Positions 11,554 through 63,664 of a DNA stretch of 64,000 bases are shown piece after piece. Source of the DNA: Incurvaria masculella. Its lineage: Eukaryota; Arthropoda; Insecta; Lepidoptera; Incurvariidae. The position numbers were made by a program, and so were the translations under genes. The stretch spans positions 1,747,021 to 1,811,020 of the forward strand of contig OX335642.1 in assembly GCA_946894095.1 (NCBI GenBank). The letters are read 5' to 3'. The stretch's first letter is position 1; each line of letters opens with the position of its first letter. The notes below the pieces were generated by a model. It was not told where the DNA came from. It saw only the letters and a program-made list of their open reading frames with translations, and made no database searches.

Positions 11554-11847
11554 AAAAAAAAACCGGCCAAGTGCGAGTCGGACTCGCACACGAAGGGTTC
11601 CGTACCATCGTAAAAAATGTATAAAAAAAAACAGGTTTTTTGTATGGGCCCTTTAATTTTAATTATTTCTTAATCTTACCTATTTGTTGTTATAGCGGCA
11701 AAATAAATACACACTCTGTGAAAATATCAGCTGTCTATCTGTTACGGTTACTGAGATACAGCCCTGTGACAGACGGACGGACGGACGGACAGCGGAGGCT
11801 TAGTAATAGGGTTCCGTTTTCACCCTTTGGGTACGGAACCCTAAAAA
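11554..11847 (+). repeat. Dispersed lepidopteran repeat (GGTTCCGT family), best copy
   Basis: Begins AAAACCGGCCAAGTGCGAG and contains the palindromic GTGCGAGTCGGACTCGCAC. It has GAAGGGTTCCGTACC near the left end and its inverted counterpart GGTACGGAACCCTA at the right end, plus a GACGGACGG microsatellite block. Four copies occur in the window (8241, 11554, 33784, 56216). The open frame inside it is not a gene. Confidence 0.88.
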
Positions 11848-12504
11848 AACTAAATCATAAGCGATAAAAACCTTTTTCAGGTAATCAAAAGTGTCAAATC
11901 ACATAATGTACGCACAACATTTTTCAAAATGACGTAACTACTTTGCATTAATATAGCTCAGCTTTTAACTTGTTTGTGTTTAATTATATTACCTATTGTC
12001 TGCAAGAAAATGATGGGATACTTATTGCATTATACACTGTTTGAGTAATGAAAAGAATTATTTTGCCTTAGTAAAATATATAGATACATACCTATTTACG
12101 CTCGACAAAATATATAAAGCTACCCCTGCAATTACCATTCGAAGAGGTGATATCTGCTAGGGCCACATGAAAAATCATTCAACCCAATGGCGAAACAGAA
12201 ACCAAAAACGTAGGAATACAAATTACTATACCCTGTACAATTTCTTGTCACTACCCAAATTACTTTGAGACAGCCTCATTCATTAACAGAACGAGCACAA
12301 TTAATTTGGCAATAATTCGATGTTCAACCAACAAGTGAGCATACTACAGCTTTTGATTCGAAGTTATTATTAACAATACTGTCCTACAACTATGCGTGTG
12401 CTGTTGTAATAGAAAAACGCAAGTTACAAAAGTGAGGTTATTGGTTTGGCAACCCTATAGCGTCTTTGTTGCCGAAATATATCGGTAACAATATTTATGT
12501 ACAG

Positions 12505-12588
12505 GTGGATGTTCAGTGAACAGGAGTATAGTGCAACCAACTTCTTCATATCATACACCCTGCCGCAGGACATCTACGAGTGTCAAGA
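12505..12588 (+). other. Orphan exon-like segment on plus strand
   Basis: After a good acceptor (TTTATGTACAG) the frame reads G-WMFSEQEYSATNFFISYTL, then PQDIYECQDPSN, with GC-rich third positions unlike the surrounding DNA, before turning AT-rich and reaching a stop. No strong donor follows; GAGTGTCAAG is the only GT candidate. I do not recognise the protein. It could be a terminal exon, a relic, or chance. Confidence 0.3.
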
Positions 12589-13317
12589 CCCGTCTAACAC
12601 AAAATATTTTTTAAATCAAATTAAATTGATTTGAATGTGCTAAATAGGTTGATTAATGTTCTACTAATGAAATACACGATTTACCATGCAGGCAAAACCA
12701 GGTATTTTGACAACCTTTTTTTTGACATTTGATTTGCCACCGCACCAGAAGCAGGTCGCACTATAACAACATATCGTCATAGACTATACGACTAGTTGTA
12801 CTATGTATTTCAAGTTTTGTGCTTTTGACGCTTGATGTTGAAATTCAATAAAGCTAATAGGGGTGAAGGTACATTGTACACAATTGTCTTAAACCTAACT
12901 TATTATATAGTTAAAGCATTCACTTATGTGATTAACACACATATATATTTTCTTTGTATGCTCTTCTATATTTTGCAGTGAGAAAAAATATTAACAAACT
13001 TAACATTTACAAATTGTACATGATCTTTGACGGAGGATTCTTCTAACCAACCTGATATACATACAAAGTTTTATGTGAACTATAGGTTCCTGCTACATAC
13101 AGTCAATGTTAGAATAACGAAAAATTTAGGGTACATTTTCCGGCACTGACAAGTCATCAAATAAATGCTAGCCTTCGTGAGAAATTAATAATACAAATTG
13201 AATTCACACAAATGTTTAGAACAATATTTTCAAGGAATCATTATGGTTTCCAGAGATGTAAAATATAGGCCCACTTAGTTTGTTCCATAATTTTCCAAAA
13301 TTTTCTTTAATACTCAC

Positions 13318-13477
13318 CACGCCAAAAGCGCATTCTCACAGGTGCCGGACAATACAAGTGAACTCCGTTCCATATGGGTAAATGACAAATCGGTGCCGGG
13401 AAAAGTACCATGAATACAAAAATACACCTTATCGCTTTCCTTAGCAGTGAACCTATAGCATGTTCAGACAGAACCAT
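13318..13477 (-). CDS. Candidate first exon of an unrecognised secreted or membrane protein
   Basis: ATG in a favourable context (CGACCATGG) opens 53 codons with a hydrophobic stretch CIFVFMVLFPAPIC, and ends at a strong donor, CGTG|GTGAGT, in phase 1. The pattern is that of a signal-peptide exon. No partner exon could be identified downstream on the minus strand, so this stays tentative. Confidence 0.25.
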
Positions 13478-13934
13478 GGTCGATACAGTTAGCTCCACTA
13501 ACACTAATACCACCTAAGCGGATGGTCGCGTGACACTACTCGTAACATGGTAACACAACACGATTTTTACATATATGTACGGGGCGGAATATGGAAACCA
13601 CTACTTTTATTATATACAAATTGCACACGCGCCTACTATATACCTAACAGTGACTTTACGAGTAACATGCCATAGTGCTTCCTCATATCTAGCTCTTAAA
13701 TGTATTTATCTCAAGAAAGGTGGAGAACCGAAAAAAAAAGAAGGCGCAGAATGCGCTTGATTTTTTTATGAAAATAAAAAAAACTTTGAACAGTTGTGTT
13801 TATTTTGTATTAGCACATATTTGAGCCCTCCATTAGGTAGGTAGGTAGTAGCATTTAGGTCCTAAGTGTACTACATTAATGTGGAAAAAAAAAGATTTTG
13901 TTATTTCTTTCTTTTTTTTCAGGTCAGAGTGGTC

Positions 13935-14281
13935 AGTCTGAGTTCTCACCTAAATTGGCGTTTACGGCAAACCGATCGACTGGCATTTTCTCCAAACTCT
14001 ATACAAGTTTTTACTAGATATTCTGTGGTTTTACTTCTTCAAGCTGTCAAAGTCAAACGCGGACTTCCGATTTGTGTGAAAACGCGGAGTGGACGTAAAC
14101 GGCAACGTCGACGTATTTACGGCAACGTTGAGTAAGCTGTCAAATCAAGCTCGGACTCGCAAATGTTAGTTCGCTTAACGCCCGCTGCGCGCGCTCTTCA
14201 ATTTCTCCATACATTTGAAAACGCCAGTCGATCGGTTTGCCGTAACGCCAATTTAGGTGACAACTTAGACTACCGGCTCAG
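13935..14281 (+). mobile_element. MITE family B, copy 1
   Basis: Inverted ends: CACCTAAATTGGCGTTTACG then GCAAACCGATCGACTGGC at the left, and the complement of the same at the right, about 45 bp each. Internal sequence contains ACGGCAACGTTGAGTAAGCT. Other copies are at 30167-30503 (opposite orientation) and 55402-55730. Non-coding. Confidence 0.9.
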
Positions 14282-14536
14282 ATCTATTAGTTTGTGACGT
14301 AACTTATGATCCTTCCAACCATTTATTTAACTTTTGACAGCCCGAGAACTACTTGATTAGTGATGTCCTAATGCGTTACCGATTTGATTTCTTACACAAT
14401 CAATTTTATTTACGAAGAAGGTTTAAACTAATCTACGCATTGATCTTTTATTCTTGCTCAACAAATTATCAAACAACATCTAGTAAGTACTGAATATTTT
14501 TGTCCATGGCGGTCCATCAATAATTTTTGAACTTAA

Positions 14537-15007
14537 GGCGCTAGGACTAGCCAACTACTCGCGCCATACAAATGCACTTTTTAACAAATGTAATAATATG
14601 TAGTGAAACGCTTCAGCAAATCCAAATAGAACTCCAGACTGATAATAGATTGTTAATGTTTTTTTATTCCATCATTTATTTAAATAATAATAAAAATAAA
14701 AAAGTTGATTTTTCTCATTAGAAATCTGAAAGTAATTCGATTTCTAGATATAAGCAAAAACAGCATATATGCATAAACAAAAAATTCCATTTGCTTTTAG
14801 ATTTCTACATTTAGTCAAAAAAGTTCGGAAATGGACACCGTTTCCGCAATGTATTTTGTATAGAAAAAGGAAACATACATTAACGAAAATAATTCGATTC
14901 CTAGACAAGGAATCATATATTGTAAGAATGACACTTATAATCGTCAGACTTAGTTAGTTAACTTGGGGTGCCTCGTCTAACTTTGCGATTTGGCTAGTAC
15001 CAGGCCC
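14537..15007 (+). mobile_element. MITE family A (TTAA-flanked), copy 2
   Basis: 471-bp element flanked on both sides by intact TTAA (14533-14536 and 15008-15011), with the same inverted ends as copy 1 at 9101. The small open frame inside is shared repeat sequence, not a gene. Confidence 0.88.
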
Positions 15008-15011
15008 TTAA

Positions 15012-16687
15012 TAGGCGTGCTTATGTCAAAAGTAAAATAAATGGTGGGACAAACTGTAGTGTTGTTTGATTACCAAACGTTGAAATATGATCTTTTGTCT
15101 AATGTCTTCTTCTAATTGTATAATATTACATTTTGAGGCTGCTACCAATGATGAAATAATGATATTAATATTTTAGTGTGATTTGGCATTTGGTTGTATG
15201 GGCTTTAAATCGTGTCTTGCCTTAAATATAAAACAGAAAATCGTATTACAAAGTTAAACCGAGAAATTGCAAATAATAATTAATTTATTTGACAAAGTTT
15301 TGTGACAATGTCGTTATGTTTAAAAAAATGTATGGTTTCTTAATAGTAAAAATGTATTTAAAAAACTTCTTCAAACAAAACAAATATGTTTCTTCAGATA
15401 ACTCAGTTTGGAATAGACATGACTTTATACAAATTCATTTTAATAAAGGTGTCCATCATACTATGGTGAATGTATCCTTTTTATGTTGTGTACAATTGCT
15501 ACAAAAAATAAAAAGCATCATTATTTTTAAACAAATAGTTATGTACTTTCCCAAACGTAGATTCATTAACCTTGTATATGGACTACATTTCGCAAAAAAT
15601 TGAGCACTTTGAGCAACAACAAACAACTACAAAACTATAAGCATTTTATTAATAGTAAGCATTTTTTATTTGTCTATATTTTAGGTATATTTGGTTTAAG
15701 GTACCTAATACTGTAAAAATCATAGTTCAAAGACAATACGTATGTCTGCTTTGACACCACATATTTTTATTGCGATTACCAGATTCAATAACTCTTGAAT
15801 ATTTTTAGAAACATTTAATTTAATTTTAAAAAAGATTTAAAAAATCATAAAATTTTTGGTCAATCGAATGGACCCTAAAACAGTTATAAAACAAGAAAAA
15901 TATAATTTTGCAGTCGTATAACTTTCATATAAATCTTGTAAAAATGTCACATACTTCACTCCAACTCTTACAAATGTAAAACACTTTGTTCCTACTTCAT
16001 TGAATAAATATCGAATATTTATAACATTTTTTTTTTAACTTAACCACCCATATTTACATCTAATAGTAACATCTTCACTTATTATATACCGTCACTGAGC
16101 TTAATTCTCTACTCACAGTTTCCGAGTCCTTCTGCAAACTCCACTTTAGCCGCCCACAATTTCAACTACTACATTTCGTATAATACTTTTATGGTAACAA
16201 ACACTTGTCAACACCGTACTGGAATGAAATTAGGTGCTTAAATTTAAACGAATGCCGGGCCCACAACCACCCTTCATACAATACACGTTGAATGTACAAC
16301 GATAAAATTATATAAAATTGCACCCGAACGCAACATTACCTTGACAAGTCCATAGCATTAACAAATATACGTGACTTACTATGACTCTTACTTCGATGGA
16401 TCCATTTTTACTTCTCCAGTAATAAACTTTTAATATTTTTCTTGAAATGCATTCAAAATAACAAAGTCGATGTGACTAGTGTCAATTTATTTTTTAATGT
16501 TTGAAGAAATTATGTTTTTATGCTGATGCAATTTTTTCTTCATTGAAATTGGGACAGTCAGTCAAATATATTTACCAAAACTTAAGGGAGAGGCTAAGGG
16601 CCTTCAAATAAGTACGCTTCCCATAGAAACGTAATTTACTAATAATATTAAAACCACTGTTCCAATTCTCTTAACATTTATGACATA
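15012..16687. other. AT-rich DNA without recognisable genes
   Basis: Only AT-rich chance frames are present, for example the one at 15289-15603, which is rich in Lys, Phe and Asn codons of A/T type. Confidence 0.6.
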
Positions 16688-16870
16688 CTAGCTGCGGTAC
16701 CCGGCTCCGCTCGGGTTAGTGTCGGCTAAATTATCTCATGGATAAAAAGTAGCCCACATGACTGGTCCAAAATAGGGTCAAACTGGTCCAGGACAATGTA
16801 TCCATGTACCAAATTTAATCAAGATCGTTCGAGCCGAAATAACATGATTTAATGAGAAACATCCAATAAT
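16688..16870 (+). repeat. LINE-type 3' repeat fragment (GGCTCCGCTCGGG family)
   Basis: CTAGCTGCGGTACCCGGCTC then CGCTCGGG, followed by AAAAAGTAGCC and ATGTACCAAATTT. The same order occurs at 61738-61935, and the later portion occurs at 17635-17875. I recognise this as a common lepidopteran dispersed repeat, probably the 3' end of an RTE-like LINE; the family name is from memory. Confidence 0.7.
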
Positions 16871-16987
16871 TCCCATTTAGAGCTTCGTTGACGTTTAGTG
16901 GCTATTTAAAAAAAAAACATTTGCCGCGAGAACCTTTCTGCACTTTCACTGCTACATTGCTTACCTAGTAAGTAACGTGTAACGTAG

Positions 16988-17104
16988 GTAAGTTTTGCGT
17001 GGACTGCAACCCACAGCCAGCCTCAACATCGAAAACAGTAACCCATCTCGAACCTGACTGCTCCCAGAGATGCTATACATTGATAAAATACGCACATAAA
17101 TCAG
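16988..17104 (+). CDS. Candidate internal exon of a small Cys-rich protein
   Basis: Following an AG at 16986-16987 the frame reads KFCVDCNPQPASTSKTV and continues with PDCSQRCYTLIKYAHKS. It ends at a consensus donor, TCAG|GTAAGT, in phase 1. The next candidate exon (18224-18336) starts in the complementary phase. Four of six cysteines lie here. No family is recognised. The acceptor is weak (a short pyrimidine tract), and no signal-peptide exon was found upstream. Confidence 0.35.
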
Positions 17105-17634
17105 GTAAGTGGTTCGCATGTTATAAGACTTTAAGACTCACTACTTACCCTTCTGGTAATGAAGCGTTATATTATGTAATCTATAAGTTTTTAGTAGAAT
17201 CAGGCTAGACGTAGATACAATGCACATCTAAATCGAGTAATTGGTTCTCAAGGATTTTATTCTGTTGGTCGCTCCTCCGGCGATTTAGCGTGATGCCAAG
17301 TAGTCCTAAAGTTGCAGGAAATACCAAGCCGTACTTCAGTAAAAGTAAGCGCTGCCGCCGCAAAGCCGAGCCGTGCATAGCATTGCAGTTTGTATGACAG
17401 CCCCATCTTAGCGTAAGCGGAACTGAATTCTATTTAGCCAATCCTAATTCCCGGGTAGTTAAATGTACATGTACTAAGTTTTACAAATCGCTAGTGCCTT
17501 GAAAATTCGCCAAACGGACACCAAACAGTCACGACGTCTGCCCTCCCCCCGCCGCCGCTCCCCGCCACCGCCCCCGGCTCCTCTCCCCCTAGTGTGAAGT
17601 ATCGCTACCGGCATCGTTTTCGCAGCCCCGTGAA

Positions 17635-17875
17635 AGTTCTAAAGCCCATGGGCACATAAATTGTAGCCTATGTGTTATTCTGATGTATAAGCTATATTAT
17701 TGTAAAGTTTCATTAGAATCCATTCAGTAGTTTTTACGTGAAAGAGTAACAAACATCCATCCATCCATCCATCCATCCATCCATCCATCCATCCATCCAT
17801 CCATCCATTATTACAAACTTTCCCCTTTATATTATTTATTATATTAGATATTTCTTTCTGCATATGCAAAGACCA
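17635..17875 (+). repeat. LINE-type 3' repeat fragment with (ATCC)n tail
   Basis: GTAGCCTATGTGTTATTCTG then AATCCATTCAGTAGTTTTTA leads into an (ATCC)n microsatellite at 17754-17808. It is the same family as 16688 and 61738. The minus-strand frame with repeated WMDG is the microsatellite translated. Confidence 0.8.
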
Positions 17876-18223
17876 AAGAAAATTAGTATGTTTTTTTATC
17901 TGTCATCAAACTTGGTTTAGATTTTTCTAAAAAAAACTAAAATGTGCACACAAATTAGGTTAATTGGAACAGTTGTTTTCAAGTTATTAGTGAACTATGC
18001 ATGGATAACGTAATTTTCGGAAGTTACGCACACTCTGCACGACGTACATTTTGCAAACGAGTTTTTGGCTATGTCGTCTGATGCAGTGACAATACAGCAA
18101 CTGCACAATACTAATATTACTTGCTCACGACACACCGCACGTCTTGCGACACTTGATATTTGGCATTTGCAATATTATAGGTTAGAAGTCGATGAATCCA
18201 ATATTTGGTCTCAATCTTTTTAG

Positions 18224-18336
18224 GTAAAGCAGAATTGCAAGAGGTTGCCTGGGCACATGAGTGTGCGTACGCGAAGAATACAAGCCGCGACTGTGTCGAC
18301 GTTGCTGGAATCAAACTCGTGAAAAAACACACTTAA
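18224..18336 (+). CDS. Candidate terminal exon of a small Cys-rich protein
   Basis: After the acceptor TCAATCTTTTTAG the frame gives KAELQEVAWAHECAYAKNT, then SRDCVDVAGIKLVKKHT and a stop, with balanced codon use unlike the flanks. Its first two bases complete a codon left by the exon ending at 17104. Joined, the two exons would encode about 75 residues with six cysteines. No homologue is recognised. A relic or chance remains possible. Confidence 0.38.
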
Positions 18337-18339
18337 GCT

Positions 18340-19048
18340 TGACACAGTGTGTCGCATGTTGCGGGTCGCAACGGTTCAAAGTGTAGTGCAGTGTCTCGTC
18401 GAAAAACATATCTCATATTGACAGCTTATGAACGGCCTGTAAGCTAACACAAATGTAGTTTGGGAATCACTTTAAAACCTAAAACAAATTAACATTAGTG
18501 AAATTGTACATTGTTTCTAGAATTATCTTCTCCATTTCTTGAATGATCAAGGATTCATTTCAATGATACTATAATTACACAGGACACACTCTGTTATACA
18601 ATAAACCTAGTAAGATAAATTGTCCTTTGTTGCCGCCAAAAGTTTAAAGGAGTTCAATAAGGCTGAATTTGATTATTGTAAAAGAATACCTTAAACTATA
18701 TTATTTAAATTGGTTAAGGTATTTTTTAATTTATGTTTACGTTGACCATTTCTATGGTTTAAAATGTCAATGAGTATGTCCCATAAAATTATATTATCAC
18801 TGCAGTCCATCCAGCTCGTCTCCCGAAAGGGAGACAGTTCATAATAATCCGAGATTCTATAAAATCACTAGTGAAATTATAATTTCATGGCTTTGCCAAT
18901 ATCACTGCTACACACAATATAATACAGCAATTAAGATTAATCAATACTTCTAAATGTTCAACAGTTTGCAAAACCACTGGCAAAGCAAAAACGCATCAAT
19001 CCCGTCACAACTCCAGTCCGAAACCGTCAACACCCCTCCACCGGAGCC
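18340..19048 (-). other. Alk 3' flank / presumptive 3' UTR
   Basis: AT-rich, with no open frame. A possible ATTAAA polyadenylation signal on the minus strand lies at 18725-18730, about 320 bp past the stop codon. No canonical AATAAA is obvious closer. Confidence 0.4.
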
Positions 19049-60459
<41,411 letters not shown>

Positions 60460-60475
60460 CGAGTGTTCGTTCAGC

Positions 60476-60490
60476 TCAGTTCGCACACAT
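60476..60490 (-). promoter_or_regulatory. Upstream ORF (MCAN) in Alk 5' leader
   Basis: An ATG at 60490-60488 opens a four-codon frame ending in TGA at 60478-60476, 16 nt before the Alk start codon and in a different frame. If the leader is transcribed through here it could damp Alk translation; this is inference. Confidence 0.5.
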
Positions 60491-60839
60491 TGTCCAGTAG
60501 TACTCGATCGTCTAAACGGGCTGCGTCGTAAGAGGATCTTTGAGCATCGCCAGTCCTCACAACTACGTTAATTTTCTGTACGATCGAAACAAAGCGCTCA
60601 TATTCAATTAACGCGCACGTTCCCTCGGATTGAACGTAGTTTCCGATGCGTATTGGCGGGTGTTTGGAAAATCGATGATTTAGGGATTTATGCACGGTGT
60701 TGTCTCTTGAGGAGATGCACGCGACAACACGCCGGTGTTGGAACTTCGCCAAGTCTGGAAGCGGGTGATAGAATCGGCGACGGTCGATACACTCGGGACC
60801 GGGATTGGGACAAGCATGCTGCCCCGGCGGCGGTCGTGT

Positions 60840-61440
60840 TCATGGCACACTCCTATAGTCTAATTGATTGAAGGTAGCTCCGGTGGGTAATGTTCAGGGA
60901 AGTACCCTAATCGCACGATCCCCGGGCTCGAGCCTTGCGCTCGCATCCCGGGATATGACGAGAGCCACTCGGCCTTCCACTTTAAATTAAAATTCACTCG
61001 CACGACCTTCTCATCCGGGAAGTATAGTTCACCGCTCAATTCACCGTTTTTCACTCTCTCTAAAATGTCGCCGGACCTGCGAGCTCGGCGCAATATTACG
61101 TTTTAGCGCCGCTGGTTGTAGGTACCGCGCACTGGCCCGTACACACTAGGCCGTCCCTCTCGGCGAGACGGGATGAAGCAGCGCCGTGGCGGGAATCTGG
61201 GGAACCCGCGCTGGACCAAAATAATCATTAGATTTCGGGCGATGTAGCGTTGGCGCGTGGTTGGCGCGGGAGAAGTGGCCGCGCATGATCGGCGACGGCG
61301 ATCGTGGCGTTGAAGCAAGGTCATTTCGTTCGCTTTCAGTTTGCGACTCGTCTCTCCCGAGCCGCCTCCACCGAGTGGAAATTCGATTGATTGTATAGCC
61401 CGGCTTCGGAAGTATTGCCATTTTATATCAGGAGTTCCCA
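60840..61440. promoter_or_regulatory. GC-rich segment upstream of Alk, possible promoter/5' exon
   Basis: CpG-rich, contrasting with the AT-rich DNA on either side; it lies about 400-1000 bp upstream of the Alk start codon. Open frames on both strands show no family resemblance. Promoter or non-coding leader exon is a guess from position and composition. Confidence 0.3.
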
Positions 61441-61737
61441 AAATTTTTATTAAGTTTCTTTTGGGTCAAAACGTAGTCTACGGTTCAAATCTGATAACTA
61501 AACAGAAAATATTTCCACAAACGCTCATTTCTGAAGGACGGTGGGTATACATTTTGATAAGTACTTACCTAATAATAATAATAGTTTTTTTTAATTAGCT
61601 CATTTAGCGTGTATAGAAATTCAAACATTTTACTAACTGTTTTAAGCAAATCACAAATCATGTAAGTCATGTTATAATTCGTTATAGCAATAAAATCTTA
61701 CGGATTTCCTGTAATAATCATAATAGCCTTTATTATA

Positions 61738-61935
61738 TACTAGCTGCAGTATCCGGCTCCGCTCGGGTGCAGTTAGGCATTTGTTATAATTATTCCGTAA
61801 AAACCACCCGGAATAAAAAGTAGCCTATGTGTTAATCCTGATAATAAACAATATACCTATGTACCAAATTTCATCTAAATCCGTTCAGCCGTTTTTGCGT
61901 AACAAACATCTAAACTTTCACATTTACAATATTAA
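61738..61935 (+). repeat. LINE-type 3' repeat fragment (GGCTCCGCTCGGG family)
   Basis: TACTAGCTGCAGTATCCGGC then TCCGCTCGGGTGC, AAAAAGTAGCCTATGTGTTA and TTCAGCCGTTTTTGCG. Partner of 16688 and 17635. Confidence 0.75.
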
Positions 61936-63664
61936 TAAGAAGACAGTATTTTTCTCTGTTAACCGTCATCATCAGAACTTGGTGGATGCCGATAACTATT
62001 CCGAGGAACCTGTGTGAAGGATTCTAAAAAATCATGGTTTACATTATGTAGTGAGATACCCCAAAGGTTCGGATTTCTGTAAAGTTGTAACACTATGTTG
62101 CTCTCCAGAAAATGAGGGAAATCTTGGTAATGTACCAGGCGCCAACCGATGATCAGCCGGAAATCAGCCTGGAAATTGCTCATCCTCGATTTGTTTACGT
62201 AACCCGGACGTTCTGGCGAAGATCTCTATTACATTTGCTTCTTTGCTATCGCGTGAAAAATGCGGAAAATCGCTTTTCCGTTCGACGCTAAAACAAACTG
62301 TGAATCGGTTACTGTAAACATCGCATTCTAATGTAGAATGGCTAATTTAGTGTGACACTCTTTTGTTCTTTTTAAAAAATGCAATAACCTATTTTAAAAG
62401 TTATTGTACTAAAATAATATCCATATTTTACCTAACTTCTACGTAAAAAAATAAATCGATAAGTCGCTTTAAAAGAATTGTTGCCAGAATTAACCTGAAT
62501 GAGTTACCGCCAAGATAGTGTTGGAGTGCAAGCAGCTGTCAAACTGATCGATTTGTTCTGCTCGACAGACGTCTTGTACTCAGCCTGCGGTCGTTTTTCA
62601 TTTTTTGATTTACATTCACTTCCTGAATGTCCTGAAGATGTTCCTCGCTGTTTTCGGATTCGTCCTCGCCCGGAGTGTAGTGAATTAATTACCGAGGGAG
62701 CCACGTAAGTAGAATTGTCCGATATTATTCGTTGTTTCTCTTTGTTACTCACGGTTTTATTTTTTTCTTCGGTTTATAGTTCCTCCTATTTATTTCTTTA
62801 GTATTGTTCTAACGTGACATACATTTAGTTTCACAAATTACGTTACGTACTTTAGTGGGCATGTTTTGTTTATAGTGCTCTGTTTCCAAGAATCAGATCA
62901 CACATGTTACGAGTAATCTTAGAAAATATTATGAGGTTAAGTATTTTATTGTATGAAGGAACTGAACAGGAAAGTACTGCAGGCGATATGGTTTTCATTA
63001 CAATCGTCTTTCTATCAACTAACTGGGTGCTGGGTGTATAGGGAGAAAGCAGGACTGAAGGAACTCAACAGAGAAGAAATTATAATTTAAACATTACTCC
63101 GTCTTCGGTTTTTCTTGATCTATAAAAATTACGTGCCACTATGTTTGTACACGCTTACCTCTGAAACCACCCTAACGATTTAAATGAAATTTTGTGAATG
63201 TGTATAGTTTGTTCCCGGTTGGAAGATAGGCAACTTTTAATCCCAATTTTGTTTTTTTTTCTTTGTTGTTCGGGCTGTTAAGCGGAGCCGGCTTCCGCAG
63301 TTAGTTGATCTATAAATTATAATAGATATTCAAAACAGTGGGCAGTTATAATGATGTTGTATAGATATTCCAAGGTATGTGATTGAACCTTATATCGTAT
63401 ATATCATACAGGTTTACCAACAGGTTGACATATACAGACCGCATGTACATTCCTGGCCCATGCAGTATGAGACACTGACCGCACGAGCAGTCGAGCTGTC
63501 GGTGTGTGGTGTCGCAGCTATAACATGCAGTCGGCTTGCGATTGAGATTTGCCATGCTGCCGGCCATTAGGTGCTGCTGCAATTTTGACTGCAGTCGAAT
63601 GCGGATGACTCAGGCTGCACACTGTCTGCATATGGGCAGTCGGGCACGACCGCGAAGCCACAGT
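61936..63664. other. AT-rich 5' flank without recognised genes
   Basis: An exon-like open stretch at 62510-62705 (see findings) is the only candidate coding region. 63120-63260 loosely resembles the LINE 3' family (TAACGATTTAAATGAAATTT). Confidence 0.45.

Noticed and set aside
15289..15603. 104-codon plus-strand ORF
   Set aside because: AT-rich codon use, no splice sites, no motif.
17675..17869. ORF with repeated WMDG
   Set aside because: Translation of an (ATCC)n microsatellite.
60460..60486. Upstream extension of Alk from GTG at 60486
   Set aside because: Not an ATG; the ATG at 60459 places the hydrophobic signal sequence at the N-terminus.
61103..61441. 112- and 91-codon minus ORFs upstream of Alk
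   Set aside because: Overlapping arginine-rich frames in a CpG-rich segment, with no domain; more likely non-coding leader or promoter.
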